Source of the DNA: Apiotrichum sp. Y4204
Lineage: Eukaryota; Basidiomycota; Tremellomycetes; Trichosporonales; Trichosporonaceae
DNA length: 64,000 bases
Assembly: GCA_025531455.1 (NCBI GenBank)
Contig: JAMYHL010000022.1
Coordinates: 124,001-188,000 of the forward strand
Direction: 5' to 3'
The position numbers and the translations under genes were made by a program. How positions within the stretch are numbered: position 1 is the stretch's first letter; each line of letters opens with the position of its first letter. Below are positions 36,330 through 46,703 of the stretch, one piece after another. Under the pieces are notes generated by a model. It made no database searches. It worked only from the letters and a program-made list of their open reading frames with translations, and was not told the origin of the DNA.

Positions 36330-38502
36330 TGTCATGTTGCCCGGCCGATCCCTCTGGGAAGTGATATGTTTATTCGGCGTTTATCTTGCACACCCCTCTG
36401 TTTCTCCTCCCGCCCCGGCCGCCCCGCGCGCCACGCCTTCTACCCCGTGCCTTCTTTCTGGCTTCTTCCCTTATCGCGTTCCCTCTCTGTGCTTCGGTCC
36501 CTGTCCCGACACCCTCCAGCAGCAAGTACACATCATCACCGTCGGCATCAGTATCATATCATTCCCCTGCGTCTTGTGCCTTCCCTTTTTTTTTTTTTTT
36601 CTTTTTTTTTTCTGCTTCTTCTTTTCGTGTCAGACTTGTACTTTTTCCTACATGTCCTGGGACAGGGGAAAAAGGGACAGAGGATCCACGATTATCTCAT
36701 ACTAGCGCTCTGTGAGGATCTGTGTGTACCGTTGCCTGTTCCGATGCCCGCGTCATCCGGGGCATAGGTATGGTGCTTAATAGGGTTACGTTGGCGCATA
36801 GAAGGGGAGGGAGCAAGAGAGGTCAAAGGCACAGAGTAACAGAGGAGTGATTCAAGCGTGTTCATGGGGTCAGTCTGTTGGGTCAGTCGGTCTGTCGATA
36901 TCTTGTCCGAAAGAAAGTGAGTGATGCATGTGAGTCTTGGTGGCGCGTGGACTGCGAGAAAAAGTGTGACTTGCGCTGCCTGCCTCATTGCCGGAGTGTG
37001 ACACTGGTTCTGGATACCCCACTCACTGTGCTCATCATATCATCATCGCAGTTGCTCAACATGCCCAGTTGTGACTCGTGTGAGCGTGTAAACATTGCTT
37101 TCACTATTCTTTGTAATGCATGTGAGATTAGTCACAGTTGTTATAACCATCTCTGGAGAGCATCCATCAACTTGCTGGGGACCTACGGTTTGGTGGTTGT
37201 AGGTCATAGATCCCTGGGTCTCTGACCCGCGACCTTTGGCTTGCTCCCCCTCCACACCCTCACGCCACTCTGCCTCTGCCATCATGCCTTTCGTCCTTCA
37301 CCAAAAATCCCCCCCCCCCTCTCCGGGCCCTTCCCCCTAGCTCTTGTACCTTACTACTTCACTCTCACCCTCTCGCGCTTCTCGCCCCCTCCCCCCCTTG
37401 TTTGCCTTGCTTGCATCCGTCTTCCCTTCCCCTCCGTCCTCCGTCCCTCGACAGTGCCTCCCTCCTTCTACTTGCTTGCTTCCGCGTCTTTGGTCCTTCC
37501 ACTCTCCTTCTCCACCTCGACACCTCCCTCCTCCTCTCCTCTCTCCCACTCTCCCTGCCCCTCCTCACCTCCCATCCCATCCCACTCTTGTTCCGCCCCC
37601 CCCCCCCCTCCCCCGCTGCGAGTTTGTATTTTCGCTGGGCCCTGGTACCGGCGCCGTGTCACTCTGTCTTTCCTTGCCTCCTCGCGCTCCTCCTCTGCAC
37701 TCCTGCAGAGCCAAGTCTGACTTTCAACTTCTTCCAAATACAAACCACATCCCATTCCACTTCCTCACTTCGCCCCCCACCACTTCTTCCATCCCTTGGT
37801 CATCACAACTCGTCGTCCTGTGGTCCGTCTTGTCGTTGTTTCTTTCACCTCCATTGCATCTTCAACGACGACCACCCACTCTACGACTATTGTCCGCCAA
37901 CACCTTTGAGTAGCACCACCTTTCGATTTGCGACACGACACACTCGCGCGCCCCATTCCCCACGCACGACCATCCTCCGCCTGCCCAAGCACCACCTCAC
38001 TCCACCCCACCGTTACCACCATCACACTCTAAACGCTCGACGCGTGTGCCAACATCCTTGTCGGCCTCCCATCTTTGTTCCATCTCCACGTAACTCGGAC
38101 CACGCCTGCGAATCAATTGGCTCCATCATCCATTAAGAAGCCTTGGCTAAACAGCTGTCGGAATCACCGTCACGACAGCTCATCTGTTCCGCCCTTGCGG
38201 TCGACCAACGCGCGCCTGCTTCTTCCTCAACCATATCCTCCGGCCGGGTGCGATTCCCGGCCACCCAGCAGCAACTGGCCTACAGTATCTCAGCGTGTTA
38301 CGGAACTCTGGTCCCCCTCCTGTATTTCAACGCCGCCCACTTGACTGCTCGACCCTCCACTCCTGAGGCAGTCCCCTTTCCTCCTCTTTAATTTTATCAA
38401 CATCGTAATCACAATCCCAACGCCAGTCCTTTGCACGGCTCTGGGCGCAGAAGATACACGAGTGGCGGCCAATCCCGAATCGCCGACTGCACGCCCATTG
38501 TC
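36330..38502 (+). promoter_or_regulatory. Very long pyrimidine-rich upstream region of the Hsp20-like gene
   Basis: From about 36380 to 36640 and again from 37240 to 38400 the plus strand is strongly C/T-biased. It includes a T run at 36586-36611 and C runs near 37308-37320 and 37597-37610. Frames of over 200 codons through it encode only Pro/Ser/Leu/His runs, so they are not credible as coding. Its position and strand suit a promoter and long 5' UTR of the gene at 38503, possibly with unspliced upstream reading frames. Confidence 0.5.
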
Positions 38503-40113
38503 ATGGTCACCTCTATCACACACGGGACAACCGGCATACTTCCGGAACTCAGTATTTCGCACACCAGCAACCCATTTCCCAAGACGTCGTTTGAGTCCAC
38601 GGGCAGTGGCAGCGCCGAGTCGCCACCACTTCTCATCACTACTCCGGAGCTCGTTGATATGAATGTCTCTTTTGACACTGTCGGCGGCTCTCATCACATT
38701 CACCAGGATCACAGCCAACTTCATATGGACATGCACGAGGCCGTTGCCTCTGCACTGAAAGAAATGCCCCCGCCGGAGGTTCCCATCACGCGCCCTCACC
38801 AGACATCTCCTCGGCCTTCCGCCGAGCCGGTGCGGCGTACGTCAAACGGAAGCGGACAACGGAAACGTGATATCATCATGCACAGAGGAGGTAGTTGGAG
38901 GAAGAAATATGCTAGGTGAGTTCATTCATGTTGAGCTATATCGACGTGTGTCCTTGCTGTGTGGTTACGTGACGTCAGAAGATGCTGACGCTGTCTCCCC
39001 TTCGGATATGACTGTGCTCAACTGTACTCACGACGACGCCCTCGGACAACAGCATCATTGCCGGCTCGCCTAGCAGTACATCAGTGAGGAACGACGATCC
39101 TTCAGAATCGGTACACGAAGTCCACCCCGAACATCCGCACGACCAAACCAATTCGGGAATTCCTGTGCAGTCGAGCACCACCGGATGTTACATTTCTGCA
39201 CCGATGTCCCCACCTGTCGGATACCCGATGCCAGCTCCAGCGGGCAGCCATCCTCCTCCACAGCATGTCGTCCAGTCGTCTGACCATCGAGACTCTGTTG
39301 TTAGCGCAACATCGTCTTCTGGTTCGTCTGGGGAGAAGCCAGGGTCAATCAAGAGCTTAGGCCCTCCCGCGCCGCGTTGGGCACAACCACCAGGGAAAAC
39401 GCCTCCGCAAGGTTCAGTGCGTTCGACATCGTTTGATTCCGGGTTGGACCGTACCGATGTCAAGATAAATCCTGAACACATGCTCGGTCCTGCCGGCGAA
39501 TGGGTAGAGGTCCTCAAGGGCGAGCAAGGTCGAATCGCCATCAAGTCGACGCCTAATCAGTATGAAGTGATGGTTTGGCTTCCAGGATTCCGGTGAGTAG
39601 CATGACCATCGCTGTGGTTGGTGCTGACAAACAGACTCGATGACATAACTATTGTCTCTCGTCGGCATCAAGTTCTGCACATCGTGGCGGATCAATGGGA
39701 AGAGAATGGTGAGCATCGCGAACGGGTTCAGTTCGGGCAAGTATTGATATCAGACCACGCTCAATGGGAAATCAAACTCGGCCCCGATGCCATGATGACC
39801 AGCATCCGTGCCTCATTCACTGGACAGGAGCTCAAGATCACCGGTGAGTCTGCAACAATGCCTGCGTCTATCGGAGTGGAAAGCTGATTTTCAAGTTCAA
39901 CGGACTGCTACCTTAGCACCCACCAATCAATCTGTCCGATCAAACGTCAGCATGCGCACCGCTTCGTCCCGCGCTGCACCGAGTGTGGCTGCCACTGTTG
40001 GTCACACGCATGAGCGTAGCTTCAGCACTCCAACTGCTGTTTGGGGTGAGCAGGAGCGGCACGAGTTGGAGGCGCGCATGACCCGTGGTACTGCCGCAAT
40101 GGGTTTAATCTAG
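38503..40113 (+). CDS. Disordered protein with a C-terminal Hsp20/alpha-crystallin-like domain
   Basis: Four exons (38503-38915, 39053-39592, 39635-39843, 39917-40113) give 452 residues. The first ~285 residues are Ser/Pro/His-rich and disordered, with a basic patch (QRKRDIIMHRGGSWRKKYA). Residues about 290-390 fit an alpha-crystallin-type beta sandwich: YEVMVWLPGFRLDDITIVSR, then HIVADQW, ERVQFGQVLI, WEIKLGPDAM and IRASFTGQELKI. The hydrophobic spacing (V-x-LPG, then IxI/VxI strand pairs, then A-x-x-x-G-x-L-x-I) is the family pattern. The protein is far longer than a small heat-shock protein, so it is probably a regulatory or scaffold protein that borrows the fold. The tail ends in an Arg/Ala-rich helix. 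I cannot name the gene. The start is the first ATG after the pyrimidine leader. Confidence 0.82.
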
Positions 40114-40836
40114 TGTCTTCAACGTCCAGCCCCTTCCTGCCCAACATAATACACCTGCATAAATACCCAACCACGAACGCATATAATCCAGTGCGTCACG
40201 GCTGCAAGCATCGGCTCTTCAGTCTTTTGGGGCCCGGATTGCCGTGTCGCGTTCATCTCTTCCCCTTACAGAATCATTCCTCGTTCTTCTCCTCATTCTC
40301 TTCTCTTGCCAGACGTTCCATTTCTGTCCTCCCTCGGCGTGCAACGCGTCATCCAAGACCTCCCGCCTACTCATACTTCACCGTCCCAGCTCCATCACCA
40401 CTGTAGCAACACCAATGTGCACTATTCAACCTCCACACACCACATTCTCGTAGGCGTCCGTAGGGGGGAATGCAAGATGATTGAAATAGATAGCACTAAT
40501 GACTAGCGGGTGGCAACGACGCAACTGTCAATTTGGGCACATACCGAGGCCATCTAGGAAGTTTTGACTCCATTGATTTACCGACAACTGTGTCGTACTC
40601 CCAGCCAAGCAATCTCGTGGTATTGGCATAGCGACAGTGGAGCGATTTGTCCAACGCATTTGCCATCGCCGAAGGACAGAAGTACCCCAAACCCGATTAG
40701 CCCGCAAATAGCCCAACGGGGTAGTGACCTTTGGGGAGCGCGAAGCACGCCACCCCGCCGTCACTGTAGCGCGATGCACACAGCGTACACATGGGATCCG
40801 ACACAATGCTGCTACGGTGCATATACAGTACTAAAT
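40114..40836. other. Intergenic, convergent
   Basis: About 720 bp between the stop codons of the Hsp20-like gene and SPC3. It should hold both 3' UTRs; the first 300 bp is C/T-rich. No gene is seen. Confidence 0.4.
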
Positions 40837-41678
40837 CTACGCCTTCGGGCGCCGCTGGGGAATCTCGACGACGCCCTCGGCCGTGGCTGCCACGCCTGTC
40901 GTCACTAGGCCGACGTAGGGCATGATCGAGTAGTGAAGGGTGACATTTGCGTGTGCGACGTTTCTGCGAGTCAGGCGTGTTCCGAGCGTCATCGTTGCCT
41001 GTTCCGTTCCTCTCCATTGCCTGCTCTTCTCCCTACGCCGATCATATCGCCACGGTCGACTGCACCCCAGTGATTACTGGGTTAGTACTCACTTAAAGTT
41101 ACGTTCGGGGTTACGCCAGACATAGTTGTTCTTCTCGTTCTCGACATTGACCTTGCCCCTGCCCGCGCGCCGCTTCTTGGTCTTGGGCAGCGCCTTCCCG
41201 ACCGCACGGAAGTCGCGCGTATCCGCACGCGTCACGATGCGGTCCCAGAGCACGACGTTGTGCTGCCCGCCCTTGCTGTCGTCGTAGTCGGCCACCATGT
41301 ACAGGAACAGCTGCTTCGTGTTGTAGCTCGTCAGTAGCGGCGTAAAGTCCACCTTGACATCGAAACGGAGCTGCGCGAGGTCCTCGTCGCGCGCGCCCCA
41401 CCGCTGGATGCGCCCGCGCCGGCTGAAGTCAGTCACTGCTTGTCTCCACGCGCAGCTTGTGTCTTGGCTACAACACGACCTTCGCTCATCGACTCTGTCA
41501 CTTTCTACAGTTCTCCGTGCGCAGTGACTCACATGATGAGATCATGCACATCAATCTTCCCGTCCGTGACAGGCGGTTGGGTGAGAAAGGACGCGGCGGA
41601 GATGAGCGCCAGGAGGACCATCACGAACGTCGTCGAGATGGACGTGAGGTGGTTCAGGCGCTGGAGTGTGGAGTGCAT
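40837..41678 (-). CDS. SPC3: Signal peptidase complex subunit 3
   Basis: Three exons (41678-41533, 41422-41093, 40963-40837) give 200 residues, slightly above the usual ~180. The subunit supports the ER signal peptidase that removes signal peptides from secretory proteins. The N-terminus MHSTLQRLNHLTSISTTFVM leads into one membrane segment (about residues 14-36, VLLALISAASF). The lumenal domain carries the family blocks LRFDVKVDFTPLL, NTKQLFLYMVADY, NVVLWDRIVTRADTRDF and NVTLHYSIMPYVGLV. The C-terminus adds a basic insertion, KALPKTKKRRAGRGKVN, not typical of the animal protein. An in-frame upstream ATG exists, but 41678 gives the conserved start. It is transcribed away from KAR2, another ER gene. 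Confidence 0.94.
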
Positions 41679-43419
41679 CGCGGCACGAGGGCGTACTGCC
41701 GACAGAAGAGGGCGGAAGGGACGGGCAGGCGCCGAGCGGTTCAGCAAACGAGTGGGATGGGGCAATGGTCAACGACGAGGACGGCGAGGCTGTCTATCGA
41801 AGTCACAGGACGCGTTGGACAAGTGGGGGTGCATTGGTAGGACGTGGTTATGCCTTGATGGCGATCGGACGTCGAGGTGGCACCAGCTCGCGGCAGCTCG
41901 ACAGGTCCTGTGTTGCAGGAAGCGTGTAGAGCACGTGACTTTATGTAAAATAAGAGCATGAGGGTACAAGGGTGCCGCCCGATTCCTCGCACTGAACAGC
42001 GGCGGCGTGGGGGTGACAGGGAGGAATGTTTGTTCCCCGGATCCCCGTCATATCGCCATCGCCACCGACATCATCGCTCAGCGCACAGCGATGTCTTCGC
42101 GAATGTATGGCTGGGTATTCTGCCCCCTCACAGTGCTCGACTTCGTACCGGCGCATTGGCGTGCCGCGTAATCGTGTGCCCAGTAGTGAGAGCAGAGAAC
42201 ATTCAGTACTCGTGCACAGGCGTGTGCGAGCAGATCTGTGCGCTCTGTGCCTCTGTGCAGACTTGCGGCGATCACGGACGCATTCCGCCACAGCGCATCT
42301 GGCCACCTGGCTTGGTAATGTCGCCACAATTGCCACCATTGAACATGCTGTAACACGCTCTCACCCGCGCTTCCGCGCTTACAGTTTGCAGGCCGGCCTG
42401 TCTGTATACATCTCGATTAGCTCCATTGGCATTTGCATTGCACCGCCTGGGTTGCTAACAATGACAACGGAACAGCGCTGGCATTGCCACACCTCACCAC
42501 CCATGCCACCCACAGAGGATGTGATGCTGTCAACCTTCGCCGCACAGAGGCCGCACCAGCGCAAAACGCGTACTGCCAGCGGCCAGCGGGCCGATCCTGT
42601 TTGCGCTGTTGCCACTCCTGAGCTGGCTGTGTTGTAGCTGCATCGCTGCAAGCTGGAAGGTTACGTGTCATCGCCACCGGTGCAAGGCTCGTCGATGGTT
42701 CTGGCACAATTGCCCCTGTGTGGCGTCGGGGATCGTCCTCCACGCGTCCAGTCAACCAAAATGCCAACGGCACTCGGCAGTCCGGAAAACAAAGTCAAAA
42801 AGTCTCAAACGCCCCGAAGCCCCGCCTCCCCCTTGACGCATACATTGCATTGAGGCTGGCTGTGCAAACTTGATGCGGCGGTGACACGTAAGCGGTGCAA
42901 AACGCGACGTGAGACTTCCGACCTTTCATCGCTTCAGACTGTCCCCGCATTTCCGCATACCTGAGGGCGGTGGAGACCGGCAACCTTAACAACAGTCGAG
43001 CGATTGGGTTACGTCAGCAAGCATGGCGGCTGGGTCTGTTTTTGTGCCCATCAGAGGGATCAGGGATGAGCTGGAAGCTCTGGAGCAGAGAGCAGAGAGC
43101 AGAGCCCTGGATCCACTCGGCGTGTGTCCCTGAATCCATCTAGAACGCGCTCGCTCTCTCTGCTGTCCCCTCCCGCGCGCGGCGCGCCCGCCACGTCGAC
43201 ACCCGTGCCACGTAGCATGTTGGCGAACCATGTAGCAACATTGGCTGCTGCTGTTCTTGCTGCCTTTGCTGCCACTGCAAGGAGCAACTCACTACCACCA
43301 GTGCCCCACCAGTTATATTAACTAGGCTCTCCGTCATCTCCCATTTTTCCTTTTTCCTTCTTTTTCTTCAACCACCCACCCTCCTTTTCCGTTTCGACCA
43401 AAAACCCACCTTTTCCGCC
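41679..43419. promoter_or_regulatory. Shared SPC3-KAR2 intergenic region with CCACGT elements
   Basis: Two ER genes diverge from this 1.74 kb region. Close to KAR2 lie two CCACGT hexamers (43191-43196 and 43208-43213). The first reads GTCGACGTGG on the other strand, close to the ACGTGG core bound by bZIP unfolded-protein-response factors. A TACGTG lies at 42662-42667 and a CACGTG at about 41932. The last 110 bp before KAR2 is pyrimidine-rich (CTTTTTCCTTCTTTTTC). Assigning these to a UPR factor is inference. Confidence 0.45.
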
Positions 43420-44454
43420 ATGGCGTACCCCCGTGCGACTATCAGGCCGCAGCGCCGGCGACAGGCATCCACCTCGTCGCTCCTCTCCAAGATCTCCATC
43501 GCCGTCTTTGTCCTCCTCGCTATCATCTGCTTCCTCCCGGCCGGCAACCTTGTCAAGGCCGACGCTGCCTCGAACGCGAGCGACAACGACTACGGAACTG
43601 TTATCGGTATCGACCTCGGAACCACTTACTCTTGTGTTGCTGGTGAGTCTGGATGGACGAGAACTGGGTACTAGGCGGGGAAGGCAGACATGCGGAACTG
43701 GCTGGCCGCCTGGCCAGCGAGTCTCTGCCATAACTGTGGAATCCGCTATCTAGTTCTGCCATTTGTCGTTTTGTCTATTTTGCTCGTTCGCTAACAGTCA
43801 GTCCAGAAGGGCGGTAAGGTTGAGATCATCGCCAACGACCAGGGTAACCGTATCACCCCGTCATGGGTCGCCTTCACTGAGGACGAGCGTCTGATTGGTG
43901 ACGCCGCCAAGAACCAGGCCCCCCAGAACCCCACCAACACTGTCTTCGACGCCAAGCGTCTTGTCGGCCGCACGTTCAAGGACCGTGACGTCCAGAAGGA
44001 CATCAAGCACTGGCCGTTCAAGATCGTCGACCGTGGAGACACTCCCATGATCCAGGTCACGGCCAAGGACTCCAAGAAGGAGTTCACCGCCCAGGAGATC
44101 TCCGCCATGATCCTCACCAAGATGAAGGAGACTGCTGAGGCTTACCTCGGCCACAAGGTCACTCACGCTGTTGTCACCGTTCCTGCCTGTGAGTTTGTTG
44201 AGCGCCCCTACCCGTCTTGATCCCCAGCTAACTCGGCAGACTTCAACGACGCTCAGCGTGCCGCCACCCGTGACGCTGGTACCATCGCCGGCCTCAACAT
44301 TCTCCGTATTGTCAACGAGCCCACCGCCGCCGCCATCGCCTACGGTCTTGACCGCACTGGCAAGAGCGAGTCTCAGATTATCGTCTACGATCTCGGAGGT
44401 GGAACCTTTGATGTCTCCCTTCTCTCTATCGAGGACGGCGTCTTTGAAGTTCTT

Positions 44455-44492
<38 letters not shown>

Positions 44493-45687
44493 TGACAACC
44501 GTGTCATGGACTACCTTGTCAAGCAGTACAAGCGCAAGAACGACGTCGACGTTTCGTCCAACAAGCGTGCCATGGGCAAGCTCCGTCGTGAGGTTGAGAA
44601 GGCGAAGCGCACTCTTTCGTCGCAGATGAGCACCAAGATTGAGATCGAGTCCTTCGAGAACGGCAACGACTTCTCCGAGACTCTCACTCGCGCCAAGTTC
44701 GAGGAGATCAACATGGACCTCTTCCGCAAGACCCTCAAGCCCGTTGAGCAGGTTCTCAAGGACGCTGGCGTCAAGAAGGACGAGATTGACGACATTGTCC
44801 TTGTTGGTGGTTCCACTCGTATCCCCAAGGTTCAGCAGCTCCTCAAGGAGTACTTCAACGGCAAGGAGCCTTCCAAGGGCATCAACCCCGATGAGGCTGT
44901 CGCCTACGGTGCCGCCGTCCAGGCCGGTATTCTCTCTGGTGAGGAGGGCTCTTCGGGCGTTCTCCTCATCGACGTCTGCCCCCTTACTCTCGGTATCGAG
45001 ACCACCGGTGGTGTCATGACCAAGCTTATCTCGCGTAACTCGGTCGTCCCCACCAAGAAGTCGCAGATCTTCTCCACTGCCGTCGACAACCAGCCTACCG
45101 TCAAGATCCAGGTCTTCGAGGGCGAGCGTTCGATGACCAAGGACAACAACCTCCTCGGCGAGTTCGACCTTACCAACATTCCCCCTGCTCCTCGCGGTGT
45201 CCCCCAGATCGAGGTCACCTTTGAGATTGACGCCAACGGTCTTCTCAAGGTCTCGGCTGCCGACAAGGGCACCGGCAAGTCCGAGTCGATCACCATCACC
45301 AACGACCAGCGCCGTCTCACCCCCGAGGACATTGAGCGCATGGTCAAGGAGGCCGAGGAGTACGCCGATGAGGACGCTCAGGTCCGCAAGCGCATTGAGG
45401 CTCAGAACCAGCTCCAGAACCTTATCTACTCGCTCAAGTCGCAGGTCGCCGACACTGAGGGCCTTGGCGGCAAGCTTGACTCTGCCGACAAGAAGGCCAT
45501 CCTCGACGCCGTCAAGGAGAAGTCCGACTGGCTCGACGAGCACCCTACCGCCGACGCCGAGGACTACGAGGAGCAGCTCGCTGAGCTTCAGTCCACTGTC
45601 GGCCCCATCACCTCGAAGCTCTACGGCTCGTCTGGTGACGCCACCAAGGAGGACGACGACGTCCCGTACTCGCACGACGAGCTCTAA
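43420..45687 (+). CDS. KAR2: ER Hsp70 chaperone BiP/Kar2
   Basis: Three exons (43420-43642, 43802-44188, 44240-45687) give 685 residues. The N-terminus is Arg-rich and then hydrophobic (about residues 24-42), a signal peptide that delivers the protein to the ER lumen, and the chain ends in HDEL for retention. The nucleotide-binding domain shows [55 protein letters not shown] and [14 protein letters not shown]. Then come the interdomain linker region ([19 protein letters not shown]), the peptide-binding domain and the alpha lid. It helps import, fold and quality-check secretory proteins. Codon bias is extreme (C in most third positions), as in very highly expressed genes, and this produces long artefactual frames on the opposite strand. 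CCACGT elements lie 200 bp upstream. Confidence 0.99.
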
Positions 45688-46594
45688 GTCCGTTAGCTTT
45701 AGGTACCCAATCTCGTTCCACCCACCCCTTTCCCAGCCATCCTTTCCCACCCCATTGCATTTGATAGGCACGATACATGCCATATAACATTCGAACCTGA
45801 GAAGAAATGACAGCTCGTCAGAGATGGACACGGGCACAAGAGGTTGCAACGTTGCAGAGAGCTGCGGCCCACGGTTTGGAGTTTTACTGACCACCCACTC
45901 CCGCATCTCGTGGACAGATAGATGTTCTTGTGGTGGCGTATGTACCAGAGTTGCGTGTATGGCTGAGATGGGCCGTAGCGCCGTAGCTCGTGGATCATAT
46001 CTCGATATATCTCGTAGATCGTAGATACGAGTAGATGTCCTTCATGACGTGTTGGCGGAAGGAAGCTGAAGAGACCACCCGCCCATCGTCAAAGAGTTAT
46101 GTAATGATCTGCAAATTGACCCAAACAAGTCAATTTTTGCCTCCGCTCCGACGCGCCTGGTTTTGTGGGCCCTGAACCTAAAAGGGGGGCGAATGGAAGG
46201 CTGGTCGCTCTACCTCGCGCTTCTGGCCCCCTGCGCACCAGTGCTGGATGGATGGGTGGTGCTGCAGAGCCTGAGCGCGCGTCAAACATCCCAGTCGGTC
46301 AAGTACACAGAACCTCATACCTCATCTTGGATCTGACGTCCTCAACACTACGCGTCCAAACAACCAGCATCAAGCAACATCAACGGCGACAACAACGTCA
46401 GCAAGAGTAGAGTGGTGTCGACCGGTGATAGCAGTACTTGAGAGTACTTGGTCACTCGTGCGCCCTCCATAATCGTGCCCCGTGTCGCCCTTCCTCGCTC
46501 CACCCTATCCCCGGTTCTCCATTGGGTCTCGTTCTTCTCGTCCTTACACCTCTTCTCTTGAACCGCGACCTCTCACTGTGATATCCTCTTGCTC
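45688..46594. other. Intergenic, KAR2 3' region and DBF4 promoter
   Basis: About 900 bp with no gene seen. Near 45985-46035 a stretch repeats CTCGTGGATC/CTCGATATATCTCGTAGATCGTAGATACGAG-like words, a mildly repetitive AT-rich patch. Confidence 0.4.
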
Positions 46595-46652
46595 CTCGCC
46601 TTCGTCTATTGCCCTTCCTTCTCGCCTTCGTCTATTGCCCTTCCTTCTCGCC
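46595..46652 (+). repeat. 26-bp tandem repeat in the DBF4 leader
   Basis: The unit CTCGCCTTCGTCTATTGCCC plus TTCCTT is present twice in succession (46595-46620, 46621-46646) and a third copy begins at 46647 before diverging. It lies 50-110 bp before the DBF4 ATG in the pyrimidine-rich leader. Confidence 0.8.
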
Positions 46653-46703
46653 TTCCTTGACTTCACTTGAAAACGAGCAACCTCACCTTCACTCTGGAGG
46701 CCC

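Noticed and set aside
36586..36611. T-run considered as the tail of a retroelement or a Pol III terminator
   Set aside because: No upstream reverse transcriptase, tRNA or A/B boxes and no target-site duplication; it lies inside a general pyrimidine tract.
37241..38136. Frames of 160-244 codons in the pyrimidine-rich stretch
   Set aside because: They encode only Pro/Ser/Leu/His runs, exist in all three frames at once, and follow from the base composition.
30654..38502. Considered as a transposon, centromere piece or biosynthetic cluster
   Set aside because: No transposase, integrase or reverse-transcriptase motif, no terminal repeats, no long arrays and no enzyme genes were found; kept only as a gene-poor block.
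43861..45906. Open frame of about 680 codons on the minus strand opposite KAR2
   Set aside because: It mirrors the coding strand: extreme preference for C-ending codons in KAR2 removes stops in this antisense frame. The product is Leu/Val/Gly/Asp repeats with no family character.
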